64,000 nucleotides of DNA from Astrocystis sublimbata (Eukaryota; Ascomycota; Sordariomycetes; Xylariales; Xylariaceae): positions 682,001-746,000 of the forward strand of contig JAJNNY010000013.1 in the NCBI GenBank assembly GCA_022453515.1, in the 5' to 3' direction. Positions 13,181 through 23,361 of the stretch are shown in pieces (within the stretch, counting starts at the first letter, position 1; each line of letters begins with the position of its first letter). The position numbers and the translations under genes are program-made. Below the pieces are notes generated by a model that was not told where the DNA came from, made no database searches, and saw only the letters and a list, made by a program, of their open reading frames with translations.

Positions 13181-14823
13181 TCATGCAATTCTCTTTTCGA
13201 CAATCGGCCCGCCGATAGGTGTTTTGCCAACGAAGCCGGCATTGGCGCCGCCGTGTTCGTAGACCTTGGTGCCTCTCAGCCAAGTCTCCTTGACCCGACC
13301 GGTGAACTGATGGCCCTCCCAGGGCGAGCAGCGGTTTTTCCAGTGCATGCCGTGGGATTGCAGCTCCCATTCCTCCGTGTCGTCGAACACGCATATATCG
13401 GCATCCATGCCAACTTTGAGACCGCCCTTGCGGTGCGAGAGCCCGACTTGCTTGGCAGTGGCCTGAGAACACAAGCGCACGATATCGACGATGCTTGGTA
13501 TCGACTTGTGGCCAGCCGCCGCGCGCTTTTTGGCCGACGAATGCAGGATCGGTAGGCCGAGACCGACGGATGAGATGCCTCCCCAAGCGGCAAAGAAGTC
13601 GCCTTCCGACGCATTGGTCTGGGCGATCTTGGAAAGGGCCAAGTCCGCGCGCATGTCGATGCCTGAGTCGGAGTGATGCATTTCTGGGCGGCTGACTTGG
13701 GTCTGTAGATGAGCAGGCAGATGCTTGAGCTCAGGTGTGCAAGGCGAATGATCGGACACTACCGTCTTGATGCACGAGTCCTCGGCTTGCAGTTCCTCCC
13801 ACAGCCCATCCTGGTTCAACTGCTCCCGGATGGGAGGGCAACACTTGTAGCGGCAATCTCCATCCTCGACCCCTTCAGCGGCCAGTCCGAGGTAGTGGAA
13901 GCACGTCTCAGCTGTGATGTTGACGCCCCTCTCACGTGCTTCCTTCAGGATGGGGATCGCTTGCGTAGCTGACAGGTGTACAATGTGAAGGTGAAGATTC
14001 GTAGCAAGATGAGCGAGGGATATGATCTCCTCAATTGCATACGTCTCGAACGATGGCGGTCGTGACTCGAGGAAAGTTTGGTACTCCTTCAGGGTGCCTT
14101 TAGGGGCCAATGGAGGCTCTGAGATCTGAACAGCATCACCAACAGAGTCCGTGATGGGCGGAATCATCTCAGCATGAAACATCAGCGTGGTTGGTGTGCC
14201 ATTCAATGTTTTCATTGCCAGCTCGATATCAGCTGATGATATGGCCGGGAACTCATCCACCTAAGAAGCGGTTCAGCGGGTCATGCGGAGACAGCATAGT
14301 TGGAAAGGATACTTACACCAGACTCAATCAGGAAACCCTTGAAACCACGGACGCCAGCTTCTACCAACGGTAGCAACTCATCTGCATTTCCAGGAATGAC
14401 TCCTCCATAAAAGCCAACGTCGACCCAACATTGACCTTGGCTGGCCGCCAGCTTCTCCTTAAAACCTGACAGGGTCGTAGTAGGCGGGATAGCATTCAGG
14501 GGCATATCAACCACTGTGGTTACGCCTCCTGAGGCCGCCGCTCGCGTGCCCGTGTTGAAACCCTCCCACTCCGTACGACCCGGCTCATTGAGGTGAACAT
14601 GGGCGTCCACCAAGCCAGGTATCAAGAGCTTCGAGCCATAGTCGAGATATGTCGTATCGACAGGGAAGGCAGTCTTCGGTAAGACAGTGGCTACGACGGC
14701 TACTATCTTACCAGTTGCAGGAGAGACGGAAATGGTAGCCGGTGTGAGAAACAGGCTCTCATCTGCCAGTGTCAGTACCGCCCTTGTGGAGACAAGGACG
14801 GTCAATGCTTCGGTGCCGGACAT
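13181..14823 (-). CDS. DAL1: Allantoinase (cyclic amidohydrolase, purine catabolism)
   Basis: Allantoinase hydrolyses allantoin to allantoate, a step that lets fungi use purines as nitrogen source. Minus-strand exons are 14823-14317 and 14260-13181, with intron 14261-14316 (56 bp, GTAAGT..TAG). Total 528 aa. Metal ligands H75 and H77 lie in LVDAHVHLNEPGRTEWEGF, the allantoinase signature. Then come the carbamylated lysine in RGFKGFL (~163), FHAE, HIVHLS and the Asp in SDHSPC. The C-terminus has GLKVGMDADICVFD, typical of amidohydrolases. The ATG at 14823 is the first in frame. Four GATAA sites lie 190-290 bp upstream, matching nitrogen control. Dihydropyrimidinase is the alternative, but the LNEPGR motif and DHSPC favour allantoinase. 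Confidence 0.93.
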
Positions 14824-14877
14824 GACCGATATAAACACCGGGCAGTCAGAATGTGGTTCAAGCGCCGGAAATATAGA

Positions 14878-14891
14878 TCGGTAGGATCCAA
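14878..14891 (-). promoter_or_regulatory. Possible UaY-like purine-induction site upstream of allantoinase
   Basis: The sequence TCGG-N6-CCAA lies 55 bp upstream of the ATG. The known UaY/PPR1-type consensus for purine genes is TCGG-N6-CCGA, so there is one mismatch. It is suggestive only because of the gene it precedes. Confidence 0.25.
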
Positions 14892-15009
14892 GCCGGCAAA
14901 CGAGAGAAGTGAAGCTGGCTGATATGGAATGCAGGCCAGCAGCGGCTTACCGGAAGGTGGGTAAACCGTACTCGGTAACAAAGATCGCAAGTTTACTGAT
15001 TTGATCAAG

Positions 15010-15112
15010 AGATAACTATGTTCACCAGATAAGGATGAAGGCTTACAAAGAGAGTGCCTCACAGCAAGGGAAAGAAAGTCACGGAGGGGATAAGTGGTAT
15101 GGGAACAGATAA
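15010..15112 (-). promoter_or_regulatory. Cluster of four GATA-factor sites upstream of allantoinase
   Basis: AGATAA at 15010-15015 and 15027-15032, GGATAA at 15088-15093 and AGATAA at 15107-15112 read on the plus strand. They lie about 190-290 bp upstream of the allantoinase ATG. AreA/NIT2-type GATA activators bind HGATAR, often as close pairs, in nitrogen catabolic promoters. Four in 103 bp upstream of a purine-catabolic gene fits nitrogen metabolite repression control. Confidence 0.6.
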
Positions 15113-16373
15113 GCCTGGCCAGCGAGGGGGGCGGGGGGGCTTAAGAACATCAGATCTCTCTGGGGCAGCCCACGACGGGGGCCAACGATCGGGACTAGAT
15201 GGATGCATTTGCGCTACGGTTACGGTTTGTGGGGTGATGCAGGGCCAAACGGAACTGCCGGGCCATGATCGGGCGAATAACCTCAGTCAGGGCGACGTGA
15301 TGCGAGACAGACGGCAGCACAAAGACGGCTTCTGCCACCAGCAGTGATCCATCAGTCGGCCGGGGTGGGCTACCCAGAATTAGCTAATGGGTCTTGACTA
15401 GGCGCAGTCAGAAATGGGGATAGGATGCTCTCGGGACAAGATATAGTGACATGGTGTAGTGGCACCGTTGAGGGATGAGATCTAGGCGCGTATTGGATCT
15501 ACGGGAGCATATAACAGATATTACCGGAAGGCGATTGCGTCGGCAACAGTTAGCGCGGAGGTGCCCGGGAAAGTGGCAGATCTCCACAATCGACTCAGAC
15601 ACGAAGGAATCAGGGAAAGGAGCAAGAGACGTTCATCAGACCCTCACGACCCTGAAAGTGCCTGGATTCAACGTCGTGTTATCTCGGCCTTCTCATTGGC
15701 TGCTGCTAAACAACTTTATCTGTTCAACCGTTACACCGCCGATGGGCCGCTAGGGGAGACTACCTCGTATCTTGTACCTGCCCTGTTGATCGCATGCAGC
15801 AGCCTCCACCTGACGTGGGCTCTTAAAGTACCTGTTCCTGGTATTACAGGTGTGACGGGTACGTGAGACAGCTTACATAAGGAGGGGCTGATTATCGGGA
15901 CTATCTTATCACCTGGCACTGCCTATCATCGGAGCTGGCCCGCCAAACCCTGATCCACTTCCAATCTAGCTCGCAAGTTTGACTGCACTTTATTCATTCA
16001 CATAATCTGAGATAAGCCAGCATTCTCGTTACAAAGGATATCTTGGTTAGTACCTGGGGGCTTTTTTATAGTATATAAGGTCCTCCACGAATATACACGT
16101 TCTCAGACAGTTGGTGGATGCTTCCCAATTGTGTTGCAAACTACAGACTTATCGAAAACGACTACGTCTGGGTTGCCCTCATTGTACGCCGTACGCGTAT
16201 TCCACCACAAAGCGAGCCCACCCAAACTAGCCGAAGCCCCGGTGCACACGTCCACTACCTCGGCGCCGTTTTCTAGACTACCTACACAATGGACCCTTGG
16301 GCTGGCTGATCTGGGTCAGGGCGTGATCTGATCCAGGCGAGCCAGGCTGCATCCGGGTCACCTATCAGAAACC

Positions 16374-16407
16374 ATTGCTCGATCAAATCGAGTAATCATC
16401 GAGCAAT
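16374..16407. repeat. Perfect 10-bp inverted repeat with 14-bp loop
   Basis: ATTGCTCGAT (16374-16383) and ATCGAGCAAT (16398-16407) are perfect complements. The loop contains ATCGAGTAATC-like sequence that recurs at 16481-16491. It sits in intergenic DNA. Confidence 0.6.
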
Positions 16408-18560
16408 TTTATGTCATGACTTTGACGCTACCTTCAAAATATCTTCACATCCGACCTAATCCGGCAAAATCTTTCCACCTATCGAGTAATCGTTTGCTAA
16501 TTCGGTCATGTCTCCAACTTTTCTTAGCTGTTAATTAAAAAGCACGGATGCCTCAACTCAATAGACTTGTCTCGACTGCCAACCCTAGCTTTTCGCGTTT
16601 CGGACAACTCTCTTGTACCGAGTCAGCTGGAGGGCACAGGTGCCACCTTGATACATGATGACAGTCCACTCGGCTTACGACTCCTGTGTTTGCAGTCATG
16701 CACACTTACTCGACTCCACGAAAAATTGACTACCCAAGCTCCAATTATTCATCACCTCAACTTCTACTCTCAAAAGAATCAATTTTCACAATCGCCAATG
16801 GGAATTTACATATTGACATAGACATGCAAACTTTGAGCCGTATCCGCTACCGCATCGGCTTTCTAGCTGTCGTTCCCAAGCCTCTGTATTGCTTTGAGAT
16901 GGAGAGGGCTTTGACATGTTGGTGCATGCGAAACTTGACACCGCTAAAGCACTCAGAGCTGGGCTGACGTTTGCCTCGGCTGATGGATGTGGCCTTGCCT
17001 GCGCCTTCGCTGGAGCTGGATTGAGATTCTTGAGCAAATATCCACTCCATGGCACAAATTGGTCAGCAAGTTGCGGATTCCACTTGAACGCATCGCAACT
17101 TTCCAGTCCGGTGATCTCCGCGGAAGTCACTTGTCAATATGATGCGGGGCTGCTGTACTGTACACTCCCAGCCTGAAATTCAAGCAATGGGGCTAAGGTT
17201 AGTCAGGTAACGCGAATCATGACACAAAACAACAAACGCTGTTCTATGAATCGCATAGAAACAAGTTCGCAACAGACTTTTCGTTAAAATGGTCTGCATG
17301 GCCCATTGCCCTTCGTAGACAATATGTACGACCTCTCGTTCTCTTGCTGAAGCAGCGGTGGGGGGTTCTCATCCTACTATCATCGTTATTCTAATATGCA
17401 CAGCTCATACTATCTGGTACCATGGATTTGGGGAATCACAGCAGTATGGTACATCTATTTCGGTGTACTGATCGCGCGCTGTAATCTGTTCAATCTACAT
17501 GAAGGGCGACTCCGGCGCATGGTAGTCATCACCACCGATGAAGCCGGTCGCCAAGACGGAGCAGGCCCAGTGTATCGCCCGATCAAACGGAACCAGCTAG
17601 GAGGTAACTTTCTTCCTAGGTAGGTAATTTCAATATGCGATATGCATTCCTATTTTCCTTTGATTTCAAAGTTGGCAGTCGACTCTTGGTCGCATCCTCT
17701 TTCATGCCGCCGAGCTTAGCCCGCGATCAACAACAGCCAGTTGCACGGAGCAACGTAGGCTGTCCATACGGAAGCTCGGTCCATATCAGAGGCTTGACAT
17801 TGGTTGATGACATGTTCCCTTGAGATCGAAGACACTTGAACATCGGACCAATTGAGTTTGCATGTAATTTCCGCATTGATGAGACACATCACATCGGCCC
17901 TGTTTCTGCCATAGGGCTCAGTTGCACTTGACCGTCGCCAGAGAAGCCGAGCCAGAATTAGCGTCACTCACAGGCTTGAGCCCGGCACCCTTGGCTTGGT
18001 GGTCATTCCGACTATTCTTTTCGGTTGCATAATCTCACTTGGGCCCAATACCTTAAAAGTACTCCGAATGTGCTATTGACGGATTGACCTTGTTGTCTAG
18101 GACTTCTCGCAGCATATGCAGTCTGCATGTTACGGGGCATTATGAATGGTCCGTCGCAAATGCTGTCATGCTAGAGCCCAGTCAATGACACTCGTGGGGG
18201 CCAAAGTTGTTATCTTGTCTTACACAATTGCGTCGCCCATGATGCACAAAGCTGACACTGATGATTAGAAACCTCGAAGTGTATTAAGTGCGGTCTATTA
18301 TTGTTCAATCCGCATCCATTATCTCAAAGCGATATCCTAGTCTATCCTCCATTCATATTCCAAGCCGGACAATCTGGTCCTCCCTGCTTAGCCGCGAGCT
18401 TTCCATCCTTTTGTGGTATATCCCATGCGCCGTAAAATATTGCGAAGATCAAAAAGAAGAGGAAAACAGGTTACCGCCCGCCATACCCTGACATCAGACG
18501 TGCTTGCCCCCGATTGCCCCTTGCGGACGTGGTGAGCTGGGTTGCAGAATTAAGCAACGC

Positions 18561-19115
18561 TCACATTCGTGATGCTGTAACATAATCAGCTTTCCGATTC
18601 CTAAATTTATAGTAGTGCTATGTACATACCGTGAAGCGCTTCGAAAGTCTTCAGAGTGGTACTGCAAGATTTCGTGTCAGTCATTACAGTTTCGATCGGA
18701 ATTTGCGACAGCCCCGAAAGCACACGGGCAGCGAGAGTTCCTTACGGGTAGTAATCTGGCGGGATCGTCGTCTTCTTCTTAGGCTTCCCATTCTTCGTCT
18801 TGAATTTGGACTTGAGATGTGTCATGGTTTCCGACAAACTTGACTTTGAACGAGTTGATGAACTATCGTTCATTGTGTAATCGGTCAATGTCTTCTCGTC
18901 TGTGTAAGTGGAAAGGATGCCACTTGTCAGCATTGCGACTCTACAATGTAATCAAATTCAATAAATTACGTTAACAGTATTTACTACTCACCATCTTCGA
19001 AGTATTGGCGCTTGCCCAAATGATAAGTCATCTTATCTGCGGTGGTATGGGTGTTGTCTGTTAATGTGGTGACTGTGGCAGTCTCGTCTCGTCGCGACGT
19101 TGGTGGAGTCGGCAT
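18561..19115 (-). CDS. Small four-exon orphan protein (120 aa), basic C-terminal half
   Basis: I do not recognise this protein. The model is built from splice signals: exons 19115-18992, 18938-18746, 18661-18630 and 18574-18561; introns 18939-18991 (GTGAGT), 18662-18745 (GTAAGG, CTGAC branch, GCAG) and 18575-18629 (GTATGT, CTGAT branch, ACAG). All phases join and give 120 aa. The N-terminus is Thr-rich (MPTPPTSRRDETATVTTLTD) and is followed by HLGKRQYFED. A Ser-rich stretch precedes a lysine cluster (KSKFKTKNGKPKKK) and IPPDYYP. No signal peptide or membrane segment. If the second intron is not used, the protein stops after IPPDYYP. The gene is divergent from the Zn2Cys6 gene at 19716, sharing a 600-bp promoter. 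Exons 1-2 are better supported than 3-4. Confidence 0.5.
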
Positions 19116-19359
19116 GTTGGAGTTCTTGAGCTTGAGTGCTGACAATCCCAGTAACAATTTGATATGATTGAATATTATGCGGGGAGTAAGGAGTATGGTC
19201 GACACAAATCAATCAATTGTAGAACTAAATTGACAATATAAAAGGGATTTCGTCTATAGAAGGAAAGTGAGCATGACACAATACGTGATGGTACCCTCTT
19301 CATCTTTATAATACCAGCCATGTCTATAGTCCATGACTAATATTACCAGCAACCTAGCT

Positions 19360-19374
19360 GACGCAGCCCGTCGA
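19360..19374. repeat. First copy of a 15-bp direct repeat
   Basis: GACGCAGCCCGTCGA occurs here and again at 19702-19716, 342 bp downstream. The core is close to an inverted repeat (CGACG-N5-CGTCG in the second copy). Confidence 0.6.
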
Positions 19375-19512
19375 CGGTATGACTCCGAGAAGATGAACAC
19401 AATGAAGATGCACTATGGTAAGCCGAGTGTTGACTATGCCCTAGTCGAATGCCTCATTGACCAATGATATCAAGGTCTAGTGTCGGATAGGAGATAGTTG
19501 CTGGGTCTCAAG

Positions 19513-19592
19513 CCGAAGCCGAGCTCCGAAGCCGAGTTCCGTATAGCTTCCTCCTATATCTCTACTCTCCCGCCGGCTTCAAATGCGGCTTC
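19513..19592. promoter_or_regulatory. CGG-triplet / CGGCTTC cluster in the divergent promoter
   Basis: On the minus strand, 19541-19513 has five CGG triplets spaced 4, 3, 4 and 3 bp, formed by two tandem 13-bp units. Within it are two minus-strand CGGCTTC copies (19515-19521, 19528-19534). Two plus-strand copies follow at 19574-19580 and 19586-19592. Zn2Cys6 factors bind CGG triplets, and the gene starting at 19716 encodes such a factor. Binding is inferred. Confidence 0.45.
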
Positions 19593-19700
19593 AACGTCGC
19601 AAAACACTCTAGCGACTAATTACTTTCAGTAATTACAATCGGCATAAGCTTTGTGTGTCAGGCAGAAACATAAGGCATACCCACAATCGGCGTGACTCAC

Positions 19701-19716
19701 CGACGCAGCCCGTCGA
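19701..19716. repeat. Inverted repeat abutting the regulator start codon, second copy of 15-mer
   Basis: CGACG-CAGCC-CGTCG (19701-19715) is a 5-bp inverted repeat whose right arm directly precedes the ATG at 19716. The 15-mer 19702-19716 repeats 19360-19374. Confidence 0.55.
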
Positions 19717-22295
19717 TGAATTCCCCAACACCACTTCTCCGCAGGCCCAATGGTCGGCCACAAGCCTGCGAGGTAAGCTTGCTTAGAGAGGGCATGGCCC
19801 CCTTTTCGGGCGCGAACCGCCGCAGACGCGTATACTGAGCATGGTTACGTAGCCCTGTCGCAAGCGGAAAGTAGCCTGCGATCATACTCAGCCAGTCTGT
19901 AACCGATGCAGGAAGAAGCGGCAGGCAGGTGACTGTGTTTACCTGGCATCAGAATCAAGAGCGTTGCATGCCGCCCGGAGGCTGCAACCCCCCTCTCCTT
20001 TGTCTTCGGCTTCGCCTGCTGTCCCTCACTCCATATCCCCCGATGTCTCGGAAACGCCGCCAGATAATCGGGGCAACGACAGGCAAATGGGCTCTGGCTA
20101 TCTCGGCTTCACGAGCTTCTCCGCCGTCTTCGAGGAGACGCAAATCAGCCTGAGTAGTGTGCGCAGCTCTCTTGCGACTCCCCCCGAGTCCAGTGAGTAT
20201 AGCCAAGAAAATCCGACGCCGGATCAGTTCACACTGAGTCCTCGGACGCGCGAAGCCTGCCTCTTCGTGCTGAAGAACGTACCCAATCCATCAAGAGGCA
20301 AGATCTGTTTGCGCAGCAGTCCCGCCGAGGCCTGGTACTATTACTTCCTGGACCGGGTTTTGAATTCCTTCTATGAGGCTTTCGGCCATTATTTCGGGCC
20401 GCAGAAAAGCGACAAGTCTCTCGAGGAGCTGGCCACCATCATTTCGAAGAACACGACGACGCTCCCCCTGTCCGACGACGACGACATAACCGCGTACCAG
20501 TGGATAGCCCAATTCTCTGGCTCCCGCACGCGCTGGGAAACTCTAGGTCTGCTGTTCGGTTTTTGGGACTTTGAGGTAAATTCGATCACGATAGAGAAGA
20601 GCTTGACACAGGACGAATATGGGCGACCGAGCCCCGTCACAAAGAAATGCGTTGACTTCTGCGTCGCCCTGTGCCACGAATGCTCCACCCCCACCAACAG
20701 CATGCTGCTATTTGTCACGTATAGGAGGCTCATTATGGAGACGATCATCTTCGGTGACATGAGTCCGTGCTTGTTTGCCTTGTGGGAGCGGAATGCAGCT
20801 TCTTGCTAACCTGGATATAAACAGGCCGCAGATCGTGGTTGTTCCTCGGGGAAGTCGTCGCGCTACTCACTTTTCTAGGCTACCACGCCCTGCCTGATGC
20901 GCCGGACTATCAGCCCAGCTTCATGACTGAGATCAAAAGAAGGTTATACTATCAGATATACAACACTCACATGGTCATGGTATCGCTGACTGGACGGCCG
21001 CCTCTGATGAGCCGGACCTACGATACAACGCCACTGCCCCTCGATATTGGCAACTCCACCTTATACAGCGAAAATGAAGATGCGCTAATAAAAGTCGCGG
21101 ATTCCATAAACCATACGGGGTGGAACAAGGATGAGAGGAGGTTCTCGGTGACGTTCATGAGGGTACGAGCGCAGCTAGCGATGCTGCGCGAGGAGATCAT
21201 GGACATTGCCCTAAACACCAGACGACACACAACAGTCGAGGAGCTTCTGTAGGTGTTGCTAAATTGCGCTTTCTACGAGTGCATTCCTTTGTTATTCCAC
21301 TCCTTCAAAACGTCACGGAGGCTAATATACTTATGACCAAAGGGCACTGAAGGCTCGGGAGTCTAGCACGGTTGCGGGGTTCCCGTCATTCATAAGATAT
21401 AATGACTCCGACCTGGAAGATCAACGCAACGATGTCTACCTACTATACTGGAAGCTCCTGATGCGCCTGGACCATCTCTTGAACGTGTTCTTCCTTGAGA
21501 GACTGTTGCTTAAGCATGGCCATACGCAAAGCGAGCTGCTGTCTGTGAGCTTCGAAATGATCACATAGTAAGAAAATCCCGACGCGATTCCACTAATACA
21601 AAATTCTTCGCAGAGCACATGAAGATGACTGGCTCTGACGTATTATAGCACTCTACCTTTCTGGACCCATCAGGATACGCGTAAGAAGCTTGAACCTACC
21701 ATCTTCGTGTACAGCTGGATTTCGAAGCATGGAGTTCTCCTTTCGATACGAGATAGTTTGCAGAGACCTGCTTCCGACCATCTCCCACCTCGCACTTCGG
21801 ATGACAAAAGCTAACATCAAGTTCTATAGTCCTCCCATTGCGAGGCGATTGCGAATGGCTTGTGAGTCACACTCTCACCATCCTTCCTACTGAAGTGACC
21901 CTCTTGCTCCAATCCACTAAGCTAACAACACAAATCACAAGATCATGGCCTACGGCGTCCCCGCAGGCGGCATCCTCTGCCAAGAGCTGCTCCGACCAAC
22001 ACTGCACAACGACCCGCGCATCACGCGCTCGAGCCTCATCCAGAAGCTCAGTCTGCTCGTCGGCTTCCTCGACTGGATCAAGCCGACGGCCCCCAACGGC
22101 GACCTGTGCAGCAAGTGCAAGAGCATCATCAAGCACGTCCTCGACCAGGCGCTCAACGCGCCCGCGCCCGCGCCCGGGTTCGAGGCCGCCTTCGACTGGG
22201 ACTTCACGACGCAGGTCGACTTCGACTTTGACCTGCTCGATACCTTTGGGTGGACCAGGGCGGATTTTTCGTTGAGCCAGCAGACGAATGCTTGA
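19716..22295 (+). CDS. Zn2Cys6 binuclear cluster transcription factor with fungal_trans domain
   Basis: This is a DNA-binding nuclear regulator. Exons are 19716-19772, 19853-20753, 20825-21248, 21343-21567, 21649-21680, 21830-21861 and 21942-22295, giving 674 aa. The first intron splits the zinc cluster. After splicing, Cys18-x2-Cys21-x6-Cys28-x6-Cys35-x2-Cys38-x8-Cys47 is complete, with CRKRKVACD and DCVY. A Ser/Pro linker leads to GYLGFTSFSAVFEE, then the middle homology region (RRSWLFLGEVVALLTFLGYH..TGRPPLMS). The tail has FWTHQDTLLPLRGDCEWLIMAYGVPAGG and an Ala/Pro-rich end. Two 32-nt exons near the 3' end are phase-consistent and restore family sequence. Targets are unknown. A start at the later frame alone would lose the DNA-binding domain. 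Confidence 0.85.
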
Positions 22296-23361
22296 TCTGG
22301 GTCATCCGTCGCCTATCACCACGATCTGTCGTTGATTGATCGATCGTAAAATCTCGGGAAACTGGGTGAATCGATGGCTTGCTAGTCTCCGAGCTTGTAA
22401 GAAGCGGGATAATAGGGGCCCAGGGGGTCTTCGGCCAAGGTGATGAGCTGTGGCTGACGTCGCAACTATTTCCGAATGGCTTTTTTCATGCAGTGAAAGA
22501 TGGTTTGTTGCATAGTGCAGTATGACAGACTGGGCACACATGGGTCAAGTATACTAAATTTGACAAGCGAAGGGCACAATGAGATAGCCATAGGGTGCGT
22601 GTTTATCTTCTGGTAGAACATAATATATGTGTGTATATACTTCGATATTAAAGCTACCATGTGCACAATGATTGTGCGACCTCTTGGATGTACCCAATGT
22701 GCCTACGACGTCGGCGTAAAAGTCGAGATATTTCAATATGCAGGACAGCCGCCCAAGACGCCCAAGCGCCAAAACCTTGATTAAATGCAATGTTTAAAGG
22801 ATAGTTCGCCGGTGCTATTCGCCTTTGGTATCGAAAAGCATTGCCGTGATCCCCTGGCAATACTCGCAGGAGGATAAAGATGGGTATAAATGTCTAGACC
22901 TCGCTCCTTGATGGAAACAGGTCATGAACAAAAACTCCACAGCTTGGAACAAAAGGAAAAGCAAAATATGAGCCAAAGACCCGCCTCGTCATAATCATGC
23001 ATCGCTGTGTAAGCCGTGACCCCCAGAATGTTGTATCCCAACCTCCCTCAGCCTCTGCGCCTAATTTGTGAAATGCCTAAAGGTGTTCCCAAACAGTGGA
23101 ACGAGCCACGGTCCTGTGAAGCCCTTGTTATGCTCCTATGCATTGTAGTTGGATTAAAACAAATGGAATGGTGTAGTATGAATAGCATCATAGTTGAGCA
23201 TGATACCGGGTCATGAACAGATATCCTCCTCTGAAGAATCATATTCAGCTTTGTGACGTTCCCCCTCTTGGGTCCTATGTGATCAGACTTGGTAGACCAT
23301 GCCCCCACGAAGTCGACACGAAGTCGAGACTTTCAAAAAGGATAGAATCCCGATACTGATT
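22296..23361. other. Convergent 3' intergenic region of two Zn2Cys6 genes
   Basis: This 1.07 kb separates the stop codons of the two convergent regulators. It is mildly AT-rich around 22550-22680. No gene or repeat found. Confidence 0.5.

Larger units (their letters stand above)
14824..18560. other. 3.7 kb intergenic region, allantoinase to small orphan gene
   Basis: The first ~300 bp is the allantoinase promoter, listed separately. A TATA-like element near 16070 precedes a 55-codon ATG frame at 16117-16284 with no family resemblance. A 75-codon hydrophobic frame lies at 17396-17623. I do not consider either a supported gene. An inverted repeat at 16374-16407 is listed separately. Confidence 0.45.
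19116..19715. other. Divergent promoter between orphan gene and Zn2Cys6 regulator
   Basis: Both genes start from this 600-bp interval. It contains the CGGCTTC cluster and a duplicated 15-mer, listed separately. No other feature is seen. Confidence 0.6.

Noticed and set aside
16117..16284. 55-codon frame downstream of a TATA-like element
   Set aside because: Too short and without any family signal; kept only as a note in the intergenic entry.
19929..19952. 24-bp intron at the end of the zinc cluster
   Set aside because: Far too short for a spliceosomal intron, and reading through supplies the sixth zinc cysteine (GDCVY).
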